From Candidatus Krumholzibacteriota bacterium (lineage in GTDB: Bacteria > Krumholzibacteriota > Krumholzibacteriia > Krumholzibacteriales > Krumholzibacteriaceae), in NCBI GenBank assembly GCA_030672805.1, contig DAOVFR010000167.1, positions 1 to 5,968 of the forward strand: a DNA stretch of 5,968 nucleotides. Direction: 5' to 3'. Under the pieces are notes generated by a model. The model saw only the letters and a list, made by a program, of their open reading frames with translations. It searched no databases and had not been told where the DNA came from. Made by a program: the position numbers and the translations under genes. How positions within the stretch are numbered: the stretch's first letter is position 1; the number at the start of each line of letters is the position of its first letter. Positions 1-4,060 of the stretch are shown in pieces.

Positions 1-703
1 GCAGATCCAGGGCATGCAACACGAAAGGCCGCTCTCGAAAACCGTCTTTCCAGTCCGGGGCCCATGCTCCCGTCGCGAGAAGAAGAGCCTTGTACCCCTT
101 GCGCCGCAAACCCCGCCACGTGATATCCCGTCCGAAGGTCCGTCCCGTGAAAAGTTCTATGCCGGTATCGAGGATCGCCTCGACCTCGCGTTTGACGACC
201 CGGGCGGGAAGCCTGAAACCCGGGATGAGATTCATCATTCCGCCCGGATTATCGGCCGCCTCGAAGACGGATACCGGGTAGCCGAGCCTCGCGAGATCGT
301 ACGCAGCGGTGAGACCGGCGGGACCGCTCCCGATAACAGCCACCTTCTCGCTGCGGGAAACAGTCGAGGGCACGGCCGGGTCGATACCGCGCTTCATCTC
401 GAGGTCGAACACGAACCGCTTGAGTGCGCATGTCGCGATCGGCTCGTCAAAACGGCCCCTCCGGCACGCGGCCTCGCACGGCCTCGGGCAGATGCGGCCG
501 CAGACCCCGGGGAACGGGTTCCGCTCGCGTATCAACGCCAGGGCCTCTGCAAACCTGCCGTCGGAGATCAGGGTCACGTACCCCCGAACGTTGATCCTTG
601 TCGGGCACGCCAGCGTACACGGTGACGCCTCTAGAGGTACGAGTTCCCATGATCGATTCTCCCCCGGTATCCGTACCGCGATCCTTTCCCTGTCCGTGCC
701 CAT
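1..703 (-). CDS. GltD/NfnB-like FAD-dependent pyridine nucleotide oxidoreductase, C-terminal part outside window
   Basis: This is the N-terminal 234 residues of a flavoprotein related to the small subunit of glutamate synthase (GltD) and to NfnB; the rest runs off the window at position 1. The frame opens with ATG at 703-701, 3 nt after the upstream gene's TAA, with a weak AAGGTG ribosome site 11 nt ahead. Residues 29-100 match the cysteine-rich helical domain of the family: C29 and C33 (PCTLACPTRINV), then C68, C72, C76 and C80 in VCGRICPRPCEAAC, followed by a DEPIAT...LKRF stretch. Residues 121-150 form an FAD Rossmann fold with GSGPAG and a terminal acidic residue (VFEA), followed by NPGGMM and, near residue 209, LATGA. 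The second Rossmann fold that would bind NAD(P)H should lie in the missing part. The usual extra C-x2-C segment at the extreme N terminus of GltD/NfnB is absent, as in a common anaerobe subfamily. With no glutamate synthase large subunit alongside and NuoEFG-like partners, it more likely exchanges electrons between NAD(P)H and the iron-sulfur chain. The specific substrate is inferred only. Confidence 0.88.
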   Translation of the reverse strand, partial: MGTDRERIAVRIPGENRSWELVPLEASPCTLACPTRINVRGYVTLISDGRFAEALALIRERNPFPGVCGRICPRPCEAACRRGRFDEPIATCALKRFVFDLEMKRGIDPAVPSTVSRSEKVAVIGSGPAGLTAAYDLARLGYPVSVFEAADNPGGMMNLIPGFRLPARVVKREVEAILDTGIELFTGRTFGRDITWRGLRRKGYKALLLATGAWAPDWKDGFRERPFVLHALDL

Positions 704-706
704 CCG

Positions 707-1492
707 TTACTTCACACCTTTTTTGCCGGTTCGCTTCACACGCCCGGCCGCAGCTGCGCCCCGGAGACGTCCATGCATCGCGAAGGCGGGGTGCGTGTCG
801 AACCTGTCTCTCATTCGCTGGTCGACCTCACATCTTGCGCATTCGTAGTTCAGCATGCAGACAGCTTCGTCGAGGAACCCCATCAGCGTGTAACGGCACA
901 TGTGTTCCTTCTCATTTTTACGCAACTCGATAACGCGCTCGTACTCCATGTTAATCGCACCCGTGGGACATACATAGGTGCACGCCCCGCATGCGATGCA
1001 TTTCGATGAATCGATCCCGAAGGGTGTCTCGACCTTTCGCGAGATACCCCTCGACGAGAAACCGATCGCCGCTGCGCCGACGATCTCCGAACAGACCCTC
1101 ACGCATAGCCCGCACATGATACAGTCCTCGTCCCCGCCGCCGAACCTCGGCCGTTTGACGCCAAACCGCTTCGCCAGCCGGCGGACATACCGGTTGCCGG
1201 AACACCGTGCGAGCATGAGTTCGACGAGAAGTTTTCTGTGTTGAAGTATCAGCTTTGAGTCGGTCCTGATCTCGAGCCCCTCCTTCAGCGGGTAAAGACA
1301 GGATGCCACGACGCGCCATCCTTTCCTCCCCTTCTCCCTGACCTCGACGACACACAACCTGCACGCCCCGTACGGTTCGAGGTAATCGTTGTCGCAGAGC
1401 GATGGGATATCGATACCGGCGCTGCGTGCTGCTTCCAGCACGGTCATTTTCCCCCGGGCCGTCCTCTTTTTTCCGTTGATCGTGTATCTCAC
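707..1492 (-). CDS. Short NuoG/HydA N-terminal-like iron-sulfur protein (261 aa)
   Basis: This is a soluble electron-wire subunit resembling only the N-terminal part of NuoG or of [FeFe] hydrogenase HydA. The start is GTG at 1492-1490, which overlaps the upstream TGA as GTGA; GGAG lies 8 nt before it, and the protein begins right at the ferredoxin fold. Residues 1-78 are a plant-type [2Fe-2S] domain with C33, C44, C47 and C65 (SLCDN, GACRLCVVEV, ASCLYPL). Residues 84-117 occupy the place of the His/Cys-ligated [4Fe-4S] domain of NuoG, but only C97 remains, so that cluster appears lost. Residues 120-182 hold two [4Fe-4S] sites: CIMCGLCVRVC (C124, C127, C130, C134) and CIACGACTYVCP (C165, C168, C171, C175). 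A tail at 199-225 carries C199, C212, C218 and C221 ending CARCEVDQRM, possibly another metal site. No molybdopterin or H-cluster domain follows. It probably passes electrons between the NuoEF pair and the flavoprotein encoded next. Such stand-alone versions accompany bifurcating dehydrogenase gene sets in anaerobes. Confidence 0.9.
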   Translation of the reverse strand: MRYTINGKKRTARGKMTVLEAARSAGIDIPSLCDNDYLEPYGACRLCVVEVREKGRKGWRVVASCLYPLKEGLEIRTDSKLILQHRKLLVELMLARCSGNRYVRRLAKRFGVKRPRFGGGDEDCIMCGLCVRVCSEIVGAAAIGFSSRGISRKVETPFGIDSSKCIACGACTYVCPTGAINMEYERVIELRKNEKEHMCRYTLMGFLDEAVCMLNYECARCEVDQRMRDRFDTHPAFAMHGRLRGAAAAGRVKRTGKKGVK

Positions 1493-2013
1493 CGGTATTT
1501 CTCCAGCACTTTCCGAATCATCGATGGCTCGAGCTTGCCGTGAACAGTATCTCCAACGGTCATCACGGGGGCCAGTCCGCAGCAGCCGAGGCAGCGGACG
1601 GTTTCGAAGGAGAACCTGAAATCCGCCGTCGTCCCACCGACCGATACGCCGATATATCTCTCGATAGCGTCCTTGATCACCCCCGCTCCCCTCACGTGAC
1701 ACGCGGTGCCCATGCACAGTTTGATCGTGTTACGTCCCGGAGGTGTGAGCTTGAACGCCTTGAAAAAGGTTGCAAGGTGATAGATACGATTCATCGGCAG
1801 GCCGAGAAGATCCGATATCAGGTACAGTTCTTCCCGGGGCAGATACCCGAACCTGTCCTGAAGACACTGCAATATCGCGACGATACGCGTCGGATCGTTC
1901 CCGTTGCGGTCGAGTATCTCGTTGATAACCCTGCCGTTCGGGCCGCGCCCCTCTTTCACCGACAGCATATCTTCTATGATTCCCATCAGTTCATGCTCCG
2001 TGTCCCGCACCAT
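1489..2013 (-). CDS. nuoE: NuoE-like thioredoxin-fold [2Fe-2S] subunit
   Basis: This 174-residue protein has the length and layout of the 24-kDa/NuoE family (HydC or HndA in hydrogenase complexes). Residues 25-90 form the helical bundle (QDRFGYLP, GLPMNRIYHLATFF). Residues 96-174 form the thioredoxin-like domain with four cluster ligands: C100 and C105 in CMGTACHVRGA, then C141 and C145 in CLGCCGLAPV. C144 is an additional cysteine often seen in anaerobe homologues. The ATG at 2013-2011 was chosen because the NuoE similarity begins just after it and a GGTGG ribosome site lies 8 nt upstream; the longer open frame reaching back to 2241 is only a shadow of the preceding gene. It starts 26 nt after the NuoF-like stop and overlaps the next GTG by 4 nt, so translation is probably coupled. 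It partners the NuoF-like subunit. In bifurcating complexes this subunit's cluster sits close to FMN. The symbol is a family name and does not imply complex I. Confidence 0.95.
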   Translation of the reverse strand: MVRDTEHELMGIIEDMLSVKEGRGPNGRVINEILDRNGNDPTRIVAILQCLQDRFGYLPREELYLISDLLGLPMNRIYHLATFFKAFKLTPPGRNTIKLCMGTACHVRGAGVIKDAIERYIGVSVGGTTADFRFSFETVRCLGCCGLAPVMTVGDTVHGKLEPSMIRKVLEKYR

Positions 2014-2039
2014 ATCGCCCCCCACCGGGAGAAGCCGCG

Positions 2040-3920
2040 TCACCTCTCTATCGCGTTGAACCTGCATACACTGTAGCAGGCCCCGCACTTGACGCATCTC
2101 GTCTCGTCGATCGCGTGCACCGCACGTTTCTCCCCGCTGATGCAGTCGACGGGACAGACCTTCGCGCAGGCGGTACAACCCGTGCACGCTTCGGGAATGA
2201 CCCGGTAATGCACGAGCGCCCTGCAGGTACCACCCGGACAACTCTTATCGCGGATATGGGCGACGTACTCGTCCCGGAAATACCTGATCGTGCTGAGCAC
2301 CGGATTCGGTGCGGATCCTCCGAGCGCGCACAGCGACGTATCGGCCACGGTCCGCGAGATCTCCTCGAGCAGTTTGATATCCCCCCTTTTTCCCTCCCCC
2401 TCGGTGATCCTCGTCAGCACCTCGAGAATCGCCCGCAGGCCCTCCCGGCACGGAAGGCATTTCCCGCACGATTCATCCTTGAGAAAGTCTATGAAGTACC
2501 GTGCCATGTCCACCATGCAGGTGTTCTCATCCATGACGATCATACCCCCCGACCCCATCATCGATCCCGCCTCTGTAAGGCGGTCGAAATCGACGGGAAG
2601 GTCGAGCATCGATTCGGGAAGACACCCGCCGGAGGGACCTCCCGTCTGGACCGCCTTGAACTTCCTGCCGTTCGGAATGCCGCCGCCGATATCGAAGATG
2701 ATCTCTCTCAGTGTCATGCCCATCGGCACCTCGACAAGCCCCGTGTTATTGACGTTGCCGACAAGCGAGAAGACCTTGGTGCCCATACTGCCTCCCCACG
2801 GATCACTCTTCACATCCCCGGTCCCCATTGACGTGAACCATTCAACACCCTTGCTTATGATATGCGGAACATTCGCCCAGGTCTCGACGTTGTTCAGAAC
2901 GGTCGGACGGTCATACAGACCCTTCTCGACTGTATGGATATATTTCGCGCGCGGTTCTCCGACCCTGCCCTCGAGCGAGGCCATCAGCGCGGTTGACTCA
3001 CCGCAAATAAAAGCCCCGGCGCCCCGGGAAATCGTGATATCGAACATCATGCCGCTGCCCAGGATATTCCCGCCGAGAAACCCGCAGTCACGGGCCTGCG
3101 AGATCGCCGTCGAAAGCGTCTCGACAGCAAGGGGGTATTCCTTCCTGACATAGATGTACCCCTTTTCGGCCCCCACGGCGTAGGCGCCGATGATCATGCC
3201 CTCGATGATACGGTGCGGGTTTCCCTCACAGATGCTCCTGTCCATGAAAGCCCCCGGATCCCCCTCGTCGGCGTTGCAGATAACGTATTTTTCCTTTTGT
3301 TTCGCCTTTCGCGCCGACCGCCATTTGATCCCCGTGGGGAACCCTCCACCTCCCCTGCCCCGCAGACCCGAACGGATGATCGCATTGATAACCTTCACCG
3401 GCGTCCAGTCCTCGAGCACGATCCGCAGGGCCTGGTACCCTCCGATTGCGATGTAATCAGTGATGTCATCGGGACGGATCCGCGTGTTGTCTCCGAATAC
3501 AACACGCTGCTGTTTCCGCAAGAATGGAAGCTCTTGCTCATGCACGATCCGTTTCTTCGTCACCGGATCTCTGTACAGGAGCCGTTTCACGACCTCACCG
3601 CCAACAATCGTTTTATCGACGATCTCGGCAGCGTCGCCCGGGCCTACCTCTGTATACAGTATCCCCTCCGGCTGGAGGAGAACGAGCGGCCCTTTCTCGC
3701 AGAAGCCGTGGCAGCCGGTCGCCTTCAGCGATACCCGTTTCAGGAGGCGTCTGGCCTTGAGTTCCCTCTCGAATGCCTCGTAAACGTCGAGGGATTTGGT
3801 TGCACGGCAGCCGGTCCCGGTGCAGACAGCGATGGTAATACCCCCGGACGGTCTCGAACGGAGGATTTCCCCTTGATATCTGTCAAGTCCCGAGTAGGAA
3901 CGTAACTTCTTTATATTCAG
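2040..3920 (-). CDS. nuoF: NuoF/HydB-like NADH:FMN oxidoreductase subunit with extra N- and C-terminal Fe-S domains; probable CTG start
   Basis: This 626-residue flavoprotein (if started at CTG 3920-3918) resembles HydB/HndC of soluble bifurcating complexes rather than the ~430-residue NuoF of complex I. Residues 28-108 are a thioredoxin-like [2Fe-2S] domain with C33, C38, C70 and C74 (VCTGTGCRA, TGCHGFCEKG). The FMN/NADH core carries GLRGRGGGGFPTG (about 185-197), NADEGDPGAFMD (about 216-227) and GAGAFICGEST (about 300-310), where most relatives have GEET. The N3-type [4Fe-4S] cluster has C485, C488, C491 and C531 (SCGKCLPC, SLCALGG). The C-terminal tail has CPGGTC (C561, C566) and a two-[4Fe-4S] ferredoxin domain (C579/582/585/589 and C609/612/615/619). 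No ATG, GTG or TTG exists in frame between the TAA at 3968-3966 and GTG 3590-3588, yet the N-terminal domain is intact and an AGGAGGT site precedes CTG by 8 nt. ATC at 3923-3921 is the alternative start. It should oxidise or reduce NAD(H) in the cytoplasm; bifurcation is inferred from family. Confidence 0.93.
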   Translation of the reverse strand: MNIKKLRSYSGLDRYQGEILRSRPSGGITIAVCTGTGCRATKSLDVYEAFERELKARRLLKRVSLKATGCHGFCEKGPLVLLQPEGILYTEVGPGDAAEIVDKTIVGGEVVKRLLYRDPVTKKRIVHEQELPFLRKQQRVVFGDNTRIRPDDITDYIAIGGYQALRIVLEDWTPVKVINAIIRSGLRGRGGGGFPTGIKWRSARKAKQKEKYVICNADEGDPGAFMDRSICEGNPHRIIEGMIIGAYAVGAEKGYIYVRKEYPLAVETLSTAISQARDCGFLGGNILGSGMMFDITISRGAGAFICGESTALMASLEGRVGEPRAKYIHTVEKGLYDRPTVLNNVETWANVPHIISKGVEWFTSMGTGDVKSDPWGGSMGTKVFSLVGNVNNTGLVEVPMGMTLREIIFDIGGGIPNGRKFKAVQTGGPSGGCLPESMLDLPVDFDRLTEAGSMMGSGGMIVMDENTCMVDMARYFIDFLKDESCGKCLPCREGLRAILEVLTRITEGEGKRGDIKLLEEISRTVADTSLCALGGSAPNPVLSTIRYFRDEYVAHIRDKSCPGGTCRALVHYRVIPEACTGCTACAKVCPVDCISGEKRAVHAIDETRCVKCGACYSVCRFNAIER

Positions 3921-3927
3921 GATGTTT

Positions 3928-3934
3928 ACCTCCT
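3928..3934 (-). promoter_or_regulatory. Strong Shine-Dalgarno sequence of the NuoF-like gene, supports a non-AUG start
   Basis: The minus strand reads AGGAGGT here, a near-perfect match to the 16S rRNA 3' end. From GGAGG, the gap is 8 nt to CTG (3920-3918) and 5 nt to ATC (3923-3921); both are in the NuoF-like frame and both are acceptable distances. No ATG, GTG or TTG lies within reach in that frame. A site this strong directly ahead of a conserved domain is the main evidence that translation starts here and not at the internal GTG 330 nt downstream. Confidence 0.85.
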
Positions 3935-3963
3935 GATGCTGCTCCGGGAAATTACTATAATGA

Positions 3964-3992
3964 AATTAATCAGAAATTGCGTATAATGTCAA
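3964..3992 (-). promoter_or_regulatory. Candidate sigma70-type promoter for the NuoFEG-like operon
   Basis: The minus strand carries a perfect TTGACA at 3992-3987. Sixteen or seventeen bases further, the sequence is ATTAAT or TTAATT, matching the -10 consensus at only 4 or 3 of 6 positions. It sits in the only AT-rich, non-coding stretch of the window and would give a leader of roughly 40 nt before the Shine-Dalgarno sequence's downstream start codon. The -35 box is convincing and the -10 is weak, so an activator or a different sigma factor may be involved. The assignment is by eye. Confidence 0.35.
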
Positions 3993-4005
3993 GTGGTATC
4001 GCTAT

Positions 4006-4060
4006 CTATCATAATAACAAGAAGTTATGAAAAAATGAATGGTTTGTTATCGTATGATAG
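4006..4060. repeat. 15-bp imperfect inverted repeat over the oadA-like stop codon
   Basis: The arm at 4006-4020 (CTATCATAATAACAA) pairs with 4044-4060 (TTGTTATCGTATGATAG): 15 base pairs with a two-base CG bulge at 4051-4052, around a 23-nt spacer. The outer arm includes the last codons and TAA of the carboxyltransferase gene. The opposite end lies about 14 nt upstream of the candidate -35 box. In transcript form it would make an AT-rich hairpin with no following U-tract, so it is not a standard intrinsic terminator. It may be an operator, an mRNA 3'-end structure, or chance in AT-rich DNA. Confidence 0.5.

Noticed and set aside
447..650. A small 67-residue minus-strand frame.
   Set aside because: It is a shifted reading of the GltD-like gene, whose true frame carries all the conserved cysteines and the FAD motif.
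309..848. A 179-residue plus-strand frame spanning a gene junction.
   Set aside because: It is antisense to two well-supported genes and shows no domain or ribosome site.
1493..1717. An N-terminal extension of the short NuoG-like frame back to 1717.
   Set aside because: It is an out-of-frame reading of the NuoE C terminus. The ferredoxin fold begins right at GTG 1492.
2014..2241. An N-terminal extension of the NuoE-like frame back to an ATG at 2241.
   Set aside because: These codons are the alternate frame of the NuoF-like C-terminal ferredoxin domain and look nothing like NuoE. The ATG at 2013 fits the family length.
2290..3153. A 287-residue open frame on the plus strand.
   Set aside because: It lies wholly antisense to the conserved NuoF-like gene, has low-complexity Ser/Pro/Arg-rich composition and no recognisable domain. 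It is a by-product of GC-rich coding on the other strand.
3588..3590. GTG as the start of the NuoF-like gene.
   Set aside because: The 110 codons upstream form a complete, conserved [2Fe-2S] domain in frame, and no good ribosome site precedes this GTG.
3213..3905. A 230-residue open frame on the plus strand.
   Set aside because: It is antisense to the N-terminal half of the NuoF-like gene, has no family resemblance, and its composition mirrors codon bias of the real gene.
3993..4046. An intrinsic terminator after the carboxyltransferase gene.
   Set aside because: The only hairpin there is AT-rich, has a large loop and lacks a U-tract after it, so I do not call it a terminator.
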